The notes beneath the pieces were generated by a model. That model was not told the origin of the DNA. It did not search any database and was given only the letters and a program-made list of their open reading frames with translations. From CAZQSL01 sp964595945 (lineage in GTDB: Bacteria; UBP15; UBA6099; JAJRTR01), in assembly GCA_964595945.1 (NCBI GenBank), contig CAZQSL010000044.1, positions 1-25,191 on the forward strand: a stretch of DNA of 25,191 nt, written 5' to 3'. The position numbers and the translations under genes were made by a program. Below, piece by piece: positions 1 to 6,355 of this stretch. How positions within the stretch are numbered: position 1 is the first letter of the stretch; every line of letters begins with the position of its first letter.

Positions 1-380
1 CGGGCATTATGAGGTCTTCGACAGTCAGGGTAACGTCTCCTGCACAGGGCGCCCGTGTGTCTGACGTGGCTTTTCGGGAGGAGACCTTCACAATCCAGAT
101 CACGCATGATACTCCCCTGTCGGCCAACGGATTGCATGTTTTCATGCAGATGGACTCCGACCCGATTGTGGATATCTCGTCATACTTCTCAGCCGCAAGT
201 GCGACTCTATCCCAGTCTTCTGGCCTCTATCTCTACAACAGGACACTGTTCGATCTTCCCACCAATGATGTCGACAGGGAGATTACTCTGATCATAATCG
301 CAAAAGACACATCCGACATTACGACGAACACTTCCCATTCGTTCACAGTCTACCCGCTCACGCCTCCATCACCACAATGA
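1..380 (+). CDS. C-terminal end of a secreted or surface protein (5' partial)
   Basis: The frame is open from the window edge (first full codon at 3) to TGA 378-380, leaving about 125 residues. The first ATG is at 9, too close to the edge to see a ribosome site, and the frame continues upstream of it, so this is more likely the tail of a longer gene. The sequence is rich in Ser/Thr, alternates hydrophobic residues as in beta-sandwiches, and has a 'VTSPAQGARVSD' stretch typical of Ig-like or fibronectin-like extracellular modules. It has no Cys, no membrane segment and no sorting signal, and it ends in a Pro/Ser-rich tail. I do not recognise a specific family; binding or structural function is only inferred from the fold type. 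A hairpin about 140 bp downstream probably ends its transcript. Confidence 0.6.
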   Translation, partial: GIMRSSTVRVTSPAQGARVSDVAFREETFTIQITHDTPLSANGLHVFMQMDSDPIVDISSYFSAASATLSQSSGLYLYNRTLFDLPTNDVDREITLIIIAKDTSDITTNTSHSFTVYPLTPPSPQ

Positions 381-519
381 TTTCAGTCCCCGCATTTTTG
401 TGTCGGCAGGAGAAGCACACGCAGGCCTGCTGTGATGTGGAGCATCATGGGTTTGTGGCGAGATTATTGTTAGGTCCTGTTTTGCATTGGCCTGTCCTCC
501 GTGTTGCCGGCGCATTTAT

Positions 520-551
520 CCCGAATTCGTCAGTAGAATTCGGGTTTATTT
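520..551 (+). terminator. Hairpin terminator candidate
   Basis: CCCGAATTC at 520-528 pairs perfectly with GAATTCGGG at 536-544 across a 7-base loop, followed by TTTATTT. The stem is 9 bp and moderately GC-rich. It lies about 140 bp after the stop of the first gene, so it would close that transcript. The interrupted T-run lowers confidence. Confidence 0.55.
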
Positions 552-659
552 CGGGTATCTCGACTCATACCTGGAAGCAAGCCATAGAATAACCTGATTA
601 CCTCTGTCACTCAACTGAGTTTCGGGTGGGGGGGATCAGGAGTTTTTTTTTAACTTATC

Positions 660-688
660 TTGAAAATATCGTTTGTACTCATTACAAG
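660..688 (+). promoter_or_regulatory. Possible sigma70 promoter for the small gene
   Basis: TTGAAA (660-665) is followed after 17 bp by TACAAG (683-688), in AT-rich DNA about 50 bp upstream of the start at 737. The -10 is a 4/6 match. An alternative pair is TTGTAC (673-678) with TAGTAA (696-701), also 17 bp apart. Neither is strong. Confidence 0.3.
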
Positions 689-736
689 AAAATGATAGTA
701 ATGCTTTTCATACTTTACGGAGGGAGGCTCGCCAAC

Positions 737-814
737 ATGACAAAACACTGGATGCTCAGAGCAGTAGCCCACTGCAAAGAAGGTTGTAGTATATTGTCCC
801 GGGCAAGACGATAA
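737..814 (+). CDS. Small 25-residue cationic peptide gene
   Basis: ATG 737 is preceded by a very strong purine-rich ribosome site (GGAGGGAGG, 719-727) at 9-base spacing. The frame codes for 25 residues: basic, with two Cys at 13 and 17 and a basic end, SRARR. It ends at TAA 812-814, and a hairpin terminator follows 26 bases later, so promoter candidate, ribosome site, frame and terminator form a self-contained unit. The frame extends upstream to a GTG at 626, but without a ribosome site there. I do not recognise a family. It could be a small toxin-like or regulatory peptide, or the region could be a structured RNA in which the frame is incidental. The evidence is architectural, not homology. 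Confidence 0.4.
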   Translation: MTKHWMLRAVAHCKEGCSILSRARR

Positions 815-840
815 ACTGCCTGTCATATAAAACTTGAAAA

Positions 841-868
841 GGGCGTCCCGCGGGACGCTCTTTTTGTT
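841..868 (+). terminator. Rho-independent terminator
   Basis: GGGCGTCCCG (841-850) is followed directly by its near-complement CGGGACGCTC (851-860), with one G-T pair, then TTTTTGTTT. The innermost bases form the loop, leaving a GC-rich stem of about 8 bp. A-rich bases 5' of it (837-840) could make it work in both directions. It lies 26 bases after the small gene at 737-814. Confidence 0.75.
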
Positions 869-952
869 TGCCGATTGCTTTCATGGAAACAGTATGAGTG
901 GGGCGTCATCTGGGGCCGGAGCCTCTCCGCCATTTGATCGCCCGGCATCCGG

Positions 953-974
953 CATTCCCGCAAAAGCGGGAACC
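953..974. repeat. REP-like palindromic motif
   Basis: TTCCCGC (955-961) and GCGGGAA (966-972) form a perfect 7-bp stem with an AAAA loop, flanked by CA and CC. A near-identical CATTCCCGC-loop-GCGGGAA palindrome is a common dispersed intergenic motif in many unrelated bacteria, as I recall. Only one copy is seen here, so repetition in this genome is inferred. It has no T-run, so it is unlikely to be a terminator. Confidence 0.45.
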
Positions 975-1043
975 ATTTGTTGTTATTGCTCATTTCCCCT
1001 TTGGCTTGCAACATGGTTTCATCGACAGCAAATTAACATGGTT

Positions 1044-1073
1044 TTGCCATCAATTTCTCACATATGATATAAT
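1044..1073 (+). promoter_or_regulatory. Strong extended -10 promoter of the CCG-domain gene
   Basis: TTGCCA (1044-1049), an 18-bp spacer and a perfect TATAAT (1068-1073) preceded by TG-A (1065-1067), giving both -35 and extended -10 elements. The start point would fall near 1080, leaving a leader of about 36 bases that carries GGAGG (1106-1110), 6 bases before GTG 1117. Confidence 0.75.
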
Positions 1074-1116
1074 TCACGAAACAATTATCATATCAACACA
1101 TAAGCGGAGGCAGGCC

Positions 1117-2310
1117 GTGATCGAAAAACAGCCACTCAAAAGCAGTGTCGGCGAAGACGAAATCTGTCTGCGTTGCGGCGAATGCCTTGCCGCCTGTCCC
1201 TATATCAAACTCAACCCCCAGGAAGCTCGCGAGCAGATGAACAATCTGCGTGACGGCAAGCCCAACACTATCCTCACGCATTGCGTCGGCTGTATCACCT
1301 GCACCGCGATGTGCAAACATGAGTGCAACCCCTACTCGCTCATCCGCCAGCGCCTCTATGAGCGATACCAGCGCGAAGGCATACCCGTGGCAGCCCGTTA
1401 CCTGCTGCCCAACGCACGCCCCAATTTCCGCACTGCCGTCAAACACCCACCAGAAGAAACCGCCTTCATCGACAGTCTCGCCACCCTGCCCGATCATCCA
1501 GGCGACGTCATATACACGGGCTGCAATGCCCTCGCATTTCCCAATCTTCTCCGCTCCGGCCTCTTCGACGGCACCCCGATGTTCGGCTCCATCGACTACT
1601 GCTGCGGTGAAATGTACCATCGCATGGGACTGCGTGACAGTGCCGCGCAAAATGGAGCGACCCTCGCTGCAACATTCGCTCAGGTCGCACCCCGGCGAGT
1701 TATTTTCCTCTGCGCCGCCTGCATGAATGTCATCACCAACGTCATGCCCCGCGAATACGACATCCCCTTTCCCTACGAAAAAATCTATTACCTCGACTGG
1801 ATATTCGAACGCGTGGATCGCGGCGAACTCTCTTTCAGCCAGCCATACGGCAAAACAGTCACCATCCACGACACATGCCACGCCAAGGAAGTACCGGAAT
1901 TTTTCGACCAACCCCGCCGGTTCCTTGCCGCTGCAGGCGCTGGCATTACCGAAATGCGGCACCACTGCGCCGACGCTCTCTGCTGTGGAGTGGCGGCAGG
2001 CTGCGCCTCATACAGCCCACGAGACATCCTCTCAGCCGGTTTTCGCCGCCTCGCCGAATCAGCCGCCACCAAAGCCGACGCCACTGTCGCCATCTGCAAC
2101 GGATGCTCTCTCGTCCTCACAATGTTCAAAATGTTCTACCCCTGGGCGCCGCCGGTAGTGCCGATGCTCCACATCGCGGTACATGCCACGGGATTTGATC
2201 CCGGCCCCCCCGCCTACAACCGGCCATCAGCTCAAATGCTTGCCGGCGTCACAAAACACGCAATCCCTGCTCTCGCGTCATCCAAAAGGATTTTCGCAGG
2301 AGAAGTGTGA
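1117..2310 (+). CDS. 4Fe-4S ferredoxin / double CCG-domain protein (HdrD/GlpC-like)
   Basis: A 397-residue cytoplasmic redox protein. The GTG start at 1117 is chosen for GGAGG at 6-base spacing and the promoter just upstream; the frame stays open well before it, but no other start fits. Two 4Fe-4S ferredoxin motifs lie at Cys17/20/23/27 and Cys56/59/62/66. Two CCG domains follow: a single Cys, then CCG in IDYCCGE, then CAAC; and DTCH, ALCCG, then CNGC. In HdrB/HdrD, GlpC, LutA and SdhE such Cys motifs bind non-cubane clusters or take part in electron transfer, and this domain order is that of HdrD and GlpC. No flavoprotein, membrane or HdrA partner is adjacent; the next gene is a DUF169 protein. 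The electron donor and acceptor are therefore unknown. Family assignment is firm; the role is inferred. Confidence 0.88.
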   Translation: MIEKQPLKSSVGEDEICLRCGECLAACPYIKLNPQEAREQMNNLRDGKPNTILTHCVGCITCTAMCKHECNPYSLIRQRLYERYQREGIPVAARYLLPNARPNFRTAVKHPPEETAFIDSLATLPDHPGDVIYTGCNALAFPNLLRSGLFDGTPMFGSIDYCCGEMYHRMGLRDSAAQNGATLAATFAQVAPRRVIFLCAACMNVITNVMPREYDIPFPYEKIYYLDWIFERVDRGELSFSQPYGKTVTIHDTCHAKEVPEFFDQPRRFLAAAGAGITEMRHHCADALCCGVAAGCASYSPRDILSAGFRRLAESAATKADATVAICNGCSLVLTMFKMFYPWAPPVVPMLHIAVHATGFDPGPPAYNRPSAQMLAGVTKHAIPALASSKRIFAGEV

Positions 2311-2346
2311 CTATTTCTCCTCAATACTACACAGTCGAGGCCATCC

Positions 2347-3102
2347 ATGAACATCGAAGTCGGTTATGTGCCAGCAGGCATAAAATTCTATAAAAACGGC
2401 GAAAGCCTTCCACAAGCCGAACTGTTCCACGGAATCTCCTACTGCGAATGCGTCCATAAAGCCACTACCGGCAGCGGCACGCCATACCTCCTCAAGGCCG
2501 AATCGATCGAAAATTGCCACTGGTCACCCATCGTACTTGGATTTAGAGAAAGCGATTGCACACTCGACCTCAAGGTCGGTTATAACATGAACAACATACA
2601 GGCCCTTCTCATCGCTCCGCTCCCGCACTACACAACGTATGGCCTTACCCCAGACACTGTCCTCGTGCGCTCCATCCCCTCCGAAATCGCAAAGCTCGTC
2701 AAAGGCTCCGCCCGCGAAGATGTCGCATGGAACCTCGCCGGCAAACTCGACAGCAGCGCCCTCGAAATCTTCGACAGCGAAACAGACGCCAGTGAAAAAT
2801 CCCGCGTCATGCTCGTCAACAAAACACTCGCCCGGCTTAACAAATATTCCGAGTGGCGCAAATTCACAAAGTGGGTATTCAGCAATGACGCCACCACTTA
2901 TGTATTCGACCTCCTCCTCGACCGATTCCTCGCAAACATGTCAATGTGCCGCAACACCACTGTCATCCCACTTGTCACTGGCGATATCAATGTCTCATAC
3001 TTCTGCACCGGCGGTGTCGCCTGGGGCGGCAATCGCCCCGAACACGTCACATGCGGCATGCCATGGGCTATCGCGCAAAAACACACTTTTACCATCGCAT
3101 GA
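2347..3102 (+). CDS. DUF169 family protein
   Basis: A 251-residue soluble protein with no signal peptide. It starts at ATG 2347, 6 bases after GAGG, and lies 36 bp after the CCG-domain gene, so the two are probably co-transcribed. The DUF169 pattern is visible: PAGIKFY near the N-terminus (family: PVGVKF), SYCECVHKA, a hydrophobic LGF segment after a Cys-containing SIENCHW, and near the end a DINVSYFCTGGVAWGG segment with a later CGMPW, matching the family's C-terminal 'SFGC.G' and glycine-proline motifs. DUF169 has no settled biochemical function; its conserved Cys residues and its neighbour here point to redox or cluster chemistry, which is inference. No regulation beyond the upstream promoter is seen. 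Confidence 0.75.
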   Translation: MNIEVGYVPAGIKFYKNGESLPQAELFHGISYCECVHKATTGSGTPYLLKAESIENCHWSPIVLGFRESDCTLDLKVGYNMNNIQALLIAPLPHYTTYGLTPDTVLVRSIPSEIAKLVKGSAREDVAWNLAGKLDSSALEIFDSETDASEKSRVMLVNKTLARLNKYSEWRKFTKWVFSNDATTYVFDLLLDRFLANMSMCRNTTVIPLVTGDINVSYFCTGGVAWGGNRPEHVTCGMPWAIAQKHTFTIA

Positions 3103-3232
3103 TAACTATCCCCATGACCGGCATCTACATTTATTCCAAATGAAATATTTCACTACGGCTGCGTTAATGGTATTATTATGCTCATGAACTTGACTTGTAC
3201 TAAAGGGTTTGCTTTGCACAGAAAGCCGGAAA

Positions 3233-3643
3233 ATGAAGCGCCTGAAAATACTGCTCGTTGACGACGACCCGGATATCCTCGATGTACTCGGTCTGTTTTT
3301 CGAAATGGACGGAGCCGAAGTCGCCTACGCGAAAAACTACAACGAAGCAATCGAACAGGTCGAAAAATCACTCATTACACTGCCCTTTGACATAGTCATC
3401 ACCGATTTCCGCATGCCCAGAATGCACGGTCTCTATCTGCTCGACATGATCAAGGACATCAGTCCCGATATGCCAGTCATCATCATGACCGCATACAAAA
3501 GCGAAGAAATGCAGCAGGAGGCCATCAGGAAAAAAGTGGACTTCATCATACAGAAACCCTTCACCTATGACGTTTTGCTCGAAAAGATCATCAAGCTTAT
3601 GAGAGAAAAATGGCGAAAACAAAATGGGACAGAGATAAAATAG
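3233..3643 (+). CDS. Single-domain response regulator (CheY-like)
   Basis: A 136-residue stand-alone receiver domain. The acidic pocket is Asp10-12, the phospho-acceptor is Asp58 (in VITDFRMP), the switch Thr is Thr86 (IIMTAYK) and the conserved Lys is Lys108 (QKPF). There is no output domain, so it must signal by protein contact or phosphotransfer. I chose ATG 3233 because the beta-1 strand begins right after it; a TTG at 3209 is possible. Its ribosome site is weak (GGA at 3228). The last 34 bases overlap the following repeat-protein gene in another frame, which suggests translational coupling. No histidine kinase is adjacent. Family assignment is certain; its kinase and target are unknown. 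Confidence 0.93.
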   Translation: MKRLKILLVDDDPDILDVLGLFFEMDGAEVAYAKNYNEAIEQVEKSLITLPFDIVITDFRMPRMHGLYLLDMIKDISPDMPVIIMTAYKSEEMQQEAIRKKVDFIIQKPFTYDVLLEKIIKLMREKWRKQNGTEIK

Positions 3644-4233
3644 TCAAGCGCATCCTGACTCTCCAGCGCCTCGACGAAGACCTCACCTGCTCGCACGTCA
3701 AGGAAATCGACAGCGCGCTCGTCGGCGCCGCCATATCATACTTCAAAAACTGGGGCGCGGCCCTCGAAGCCTCTGGCCTCGACTATGACGAAATCCGCAA
3801 ACTCTCCAAACAGCGCCGCAACGAAAAGGTCAAAAAATGGTCGACGGAAAAAGTCCTTGAAGACATCCGCCGAGTCGCCGAAACCGAGGACGACATAAGC
3901 CACGCATTCATGAAGGAAAAGCACCCCACACTCGTCGCCGCAGCCACCAATTATATCGGAAGCTGGAAAAAAGCCATCGAACTCGCCGGCCTCGACTACG
4001 ACGAAATCATCATCAAGGGACGCCGCCTGCGCGCCGAACGCAAAAACGAATGGTACCGCATGCTCCTCGTCGAACGCCTCGCAAAAATGAACATCGCCGA
4101 CGAAAAAGTCCTTCAGGAGCGCAACCCCGAATTCCACAAGCGCATCATCAAATACTTCGGCGACTGGCGCACCGCACTGCGCGAAGTCAAGAAAAAATAC
4201 CGCGAAAGTTCCCCCGAAACGACCCGCCAATAA
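3610..4233 (+). CDS. Basic protein with three 71-residue repeats (homing-endonuclease-associated repeat type)
   Basis: A 207-residue Lys/Arg-rich protein from ATG 3610, preceded by GAGAG and overlapping the response regulator by 34 bp. Three repeats begin at Trp6, Trp77 and Trp148, an exact 71-residue spacing. Each follows the pattern W-(S/D)-x-(E/D)-K at the start, a helix, a short H/L-rich turn, then YF/YI-x-x-W-x-x-A (Trp48, Trp119, Trp186); repeats 1 and 2 continue with GLDYDEI. This resembles the 'homing endonuclease associated repeat' found beside HNH nucleases, which is thought to contact DNA. Here there is no HNH or other nuclease motif and no room for one, so a DNA- or RNA-binding role is inferred. 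The gene sits between a CheY-like regulator and an exoribonuclease. The third repeat is the most diverged and lacks GLDYDEI. Confidence 0.75.
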   Translation: MAKTKWDRDKIVKRILTLQRLDEDLTCSHVKEIDSALVGAAISYFKNWGAALEASGLDYDEIRKLSKQRRNEKVKKWSTEKVLEDIRRVAETEDDISHAFMKEKHPTLVAAATNYIGSWKKAIELAGLDYDEIIIKGRRLRAERKNEWYRMLLVERLAKMNIADEKVLQERNPEFHKRIIKYFGDWRTALREVKKKYRESSPETTRQ

Positions 4234-4249
4234 GAGGAAGGTACATTAA

Positions 4250-5236
4250 ATGCCAAAACAGCTAATATGCGACATCAAGGAAGGCGACCTCTTCTGCGAC
4301 TATATCCAGGTCGAAGAAGCACAGCTTTTCAACTTCAAAAACCGGCCAGGCTACTACGCCCTCTTCACATTCTCCGACCGCACAGGCTCCATCCGCGGCG
4401 TCTCATGGGACAACGGCGAAGAAAACTTTCGCGCATTCCCTCCCGGCACCATCGTCAAAGTCCGCGGCAAGGTCGTCTCCCACAACAACACTCCACAGAT
4501 CAACATCGAAAAAATCGCCGCCGACAAAGACAACAAACACGACCCCGCCGACTTCCTCCCCGTCTCGTCGCTTGATATCGAAACACTCTTCCATGACCTC
4601 ATCGAAGCCGTCACCTCTGTCCAGAATCCTCACCTCAAGGCACTCCTCACCTCATATTTCATGGACGAAGACTTCGCGCACAAATTCCAGCGCTGCCCAG
4701 CCGCTAAATCCGTCCACCACTCCTACATAGGCGGTCTCCTCGAACACACCCGCAACTGCTCGAAACTCGTCGACGCCATCTGCGACATCTACCCTCAACT
4801 CAACCGCGACCTCCTCATGACCGCCACTCTTATCCACGACATCGGCAAAACCGCCGAAATGACTTATGAACGTCGCATAGACTACACCGACCAGGGCCGT
4901 CTGCTCGGCCACATCACCATCGGCTACACCATGATCCTCGACCGCGTCCGCACCATCCCGGACTTCCCCCCGCTCCTCGCCGATGAACTCCTCCACATGA
5001 TCCTATCCCACCACGGCGAAAACTCCACCGGCTCACCAAAACGGCCAAAAACCCCCGAAGCCTGCGCGCTCCACTTCCTCGAAAACCTCGATGCCCAGAC
5101 CAAACGATTTATCCAGATCGTCGAAAACTCCACCAACCGCGTCCGCAACACCAACTGGACCACCTATGACCGCCTCCTCGAACGCTACCTCTACATACGG
5201 CCGGCCGATGACGACTCCACCACCATAGAGGAGTAG
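4250..5236 (+). CDS. yhaM: YhaM-family 3'-5' exoribonuclease (OB-fold plus HD domain)
   Basis: A 328-residue cytoplasmic enzyme, close to the usual YhaM length (about 314). Residues about 10-95 form an OB-fold (nucleic-acid-binding beta barrel, with TFSDRTGSIRGVSWD and VRGKVVS). Residues about 150-300 form an HD hydrolase: His157 in the HHS motif, His166 (GGLLEH), His196-Asp197 (LIHDIGK), a GHI motif and a later LSHHGE. YhaM-type enzymes degrade RNA or single-stranded DNA from the 3' end with divalent metal. The start follows AGGAAGG with good spacing. It lies 16 bp after the repeat-protein gene, so the two are almost certainly co-transcribed, which makes RNA handling a plausible theme for the unit. 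Confidence 0.88.
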   Translation: MPKQLICDIKEGDLFCDYIQVEEAQLFNFKNRPGYYALFTFSDRTGSIRGVSWDNGEENFRAFPPGTIVKVRGKVVSHNNTPQINIEKIAADKDNKHDPADFLPVSSLDIETLFHDLIEAVTSVQNPHLKALLTSYFMDEDFAHKFQRCPAAKSVHHSYIGGLLEHTRNCSKLVDAICDIYPQLNRDLLMTATLIHDIGKTAEMTYERRIDYTDQGRLLGHITIGYTMILDRVRTIPDFPPLLADELLHMILSHHGENSTGSPKRPKTPEACALHFLENLDAQTKRFIQIVENSTNRVRNTNWTTYDRLLERYLYIRPADDDSTTIEE

Positions 5237-5320
5237 TTGTCAAACCATATTTCAGGCATAGGGCCACTGCAAACACCCTGACGCACACACTCTTCACCAG
5301 GACGAAAGGCAATACCAACA

Positions 5321-5944
5321 TTGGCAAGGCTACTCGAAATCCATCCCATCAACCCACAAAAACGCCTCATCACAACCGTAGTCGAATCACTCCGGAAATC
5401 CGGCGTCATAGTCTACCCCACCGATACTACCTATGGCCTCGGCGCGGACCTCTTCGACAAAAAAGCCATCGAAAAAATCATTTCCATCAAACCAGAAAAA
5501 AAGCGCGCGTTCCTGACATTCATCTGCACAGACATCTCCGACCTCAGCAAATACGCCCACATCTCCGACGGTGCCTACCGCATCATCCGCCGCCTCGCAC
5601 CCGGCCCCTACACCTTCGTGTTGCCCTCATCACACGAAACTCCGCGCCCCGTCCTCGAAGAAAAGCGCCGCAACGTCGGCATACGCATCCCCAACCATCC
5701 AGTCTGCCGCGCTCTCATCGAAGAACTTGGCAATCCTCTCATCAGCTCTACTGCCGTCACCCGCCAGGGCCTTTATCTCCCTGATCCCGCCGACATTGAC
5801 AAAAGCCTCGGACACGTCCTTGACTACATCATCGACGGCGGCATCATCCCCGACACACCTTCCACCATCATCGACCTCTCAGGCGACGTACCAGGCATCA
5901 TCCGCCGTGGGAAAGGCATCGAAGCCCTCGACGGCATCTTCTGA
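5321..5944 (+). CDS. yciO: Sua5/YciO/YrdC-family protein, YciO type
   Basis: A 207-residue protein of the family that includes L-threonylcarbamoyladenylate synthase (TsaC/Sua5), which makes the precursor of the t6A tRNA modification. It is closer to YciO than to TsaC: LEIHPINPQKRLI at the N-terminus, VIVYPTDTTYGLG, a KKRAFLTFIC segment, PGPYTFVLPS, VGIRIPNHPVC and a C-terminal PSTIIDL. YciO function is less certain than that of TsaC. The start is TTG 5321, chosen because the N-terminal alignment with YciO begins there; its ribosome site (AAAGG, about 11-12 bases upstream) is modest. It lies 84 bp after yhaM with no terminator between them and is probably the last gene of the unit. Confidence 0.82.
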   Translation: MARLLEIHPINPQKRLITTVVESLRKSGVIVYPTDTTYGLGADLFDKKAIEKIISIKPEKKRAFLTFICTDISDLSKYAHISDGAYRIIRRLAPGPYTFVLPSSHETPRPVLEEKRRNVGIRIPNHPVCRALIEELGNPLISSTAVTRQGLYLPDPADIDKSLGHVLDYIIDGGIIPDTPSTIIDLSGDVPGIIRRGKGIEALDGIF

Positions 5945-5970
5945 GACCAATTCTGATTCGCAAAAATGCC

Positions 5971-5996
5971 TGTCATTCTGAGCGAAGCGAAGAATC
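5971..5996. repeat. Widespread short motif with GAGCGAAGCG core
   Basis: TGTCATTCTG then AGCGAAGCGAAGAATC forms ATTCT/AGAAT arms around GAGCGAAGCGA. I recall near-identical motifs as dispersed intergenic repeats in many unrelated bacterial genomes. Only one copy is seen here, so repetition in this genome is not shown. Confidence 0.45.
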
Positions 5997-6128
5997 TTGC
6001 TCTTATTTTGACTGTCTGAGTTTCAGGGGTAATCAGGTTTCGGTTTGCAACCAGGTGAATAGGTGCCAGTGGTTTCTACATGAAAACAAGCTCTCCGCAC
6101 CTCCCCCGGGATACATAATTAAGGGTTT

Positions 6129-6288
6129 GGAAGAAAATAAACATAGCAAGATTGCGCCGGATTTTTGGCCGTAATCAAGGCGCTTGCGAAGGAGCATACC
6201 TAAAGGTATGTAACTGAGCAGGCAACACAGAAGACGGAAAATAAAGACAAGCAAGATGCTAAGGTTATTTTGTGACAAGCCCTAAGCC
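6129..6288 (+). repeat. Dispersed ERIC-like repeat, copy B
   Basis: About 160 bp that match, in inverted orientation, the segment at 12076-12233. Over the first 60 aligned core positions I count 12 mismatches, and the ends share GACAAGCCCTAAGCC exactly. The centre folds as GCATACC-TAAA-GGTATGT. Similarity may begin slightly earlier, near 6113. It contains no open frame. Confidence 0.8.
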
Positions 6289-6295
6289 TTATTCC

Positions 6296-6327
6296 GATTT
6301 CGCCAGCCACTGATGGCTGGCGAAATC
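6296..6327. repeat. Perfect 14-bp hairpin, possible convergent terminator
   Basis: Bases 6296-6309 pair perfectly with 6314-6327 around a CTGA loop (arm GATTTCGCCAGCCA). It lies 28 bp beyond the stop of the minus-strand gene at 6356 and 350 bp after yciO. No T-run follows on either strand, so it may be a repeat element or a transcript-stabilising hairpin rather than a classical terminator. Confidence 0.6.
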
Positions 6328-6355
6328 AGGGGGAAGGTTGCGAGAACGGGGCTCC

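Larger units (their letters stand above)
381..736. other. Intergenic spacer
   Basis: No convincing gene is seen. An open frame at 377-592 overlaps the preceding stop, lacks a ribosome site and has a composition unlike its neighbours. The spacer holds a perfect 9-bp hairpin (520-544), a G-rich tract near 626-634 and an AT-rich stretch (642-670) that could be promoter DNA for the small gene at 737. Confidence 0.6.
815..1116. other. Intergenic spacer upstream of the CCG-domain gene
   Basis: This 302-bp spacer holds the terminator at 841-868, a REP-like palindrome at 953-974, and the promoter and leader of the gene starting at 1117. Frames that read through it have no ribosome site and only extend real genes. 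Confidence 0.6.
5945..6355. other. Intergenic repeat cluster between convergent genes
   Basis: This 411-bp region has no gene. From left to right it holds a REP-like motif (5971-5996), an imperfect hairpin with GGTGC and GCACC ends and an inner GTTTC/GAAAAC stem (about 6061-6098), copy B of the dispersed repeat (6129-6288) and a perfect 14-bp hairpin (6296-6327). Such stacking is typical of a tolerated landing site between convergent genes. Confidence 0.6.

Noticed and set aside
377..592. 71-codon open frame after the first gene
   Set aside because: No ribosome site, no recognisable domain, and it contains the hairpin at 520-544.
615..641. Second copy of the element near 6016-6045
   Set aside because: Both share CTGAGTTTC and a later ATCAGG, but the match is short, interrupted and G-rich, so common ancestry is not supported.
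1093..1965. Open frame of 290 codons on the minus strand
   Set aside because: Antisense to the CCG-domain gene, whose Cys motifs and ribosome site are clear.
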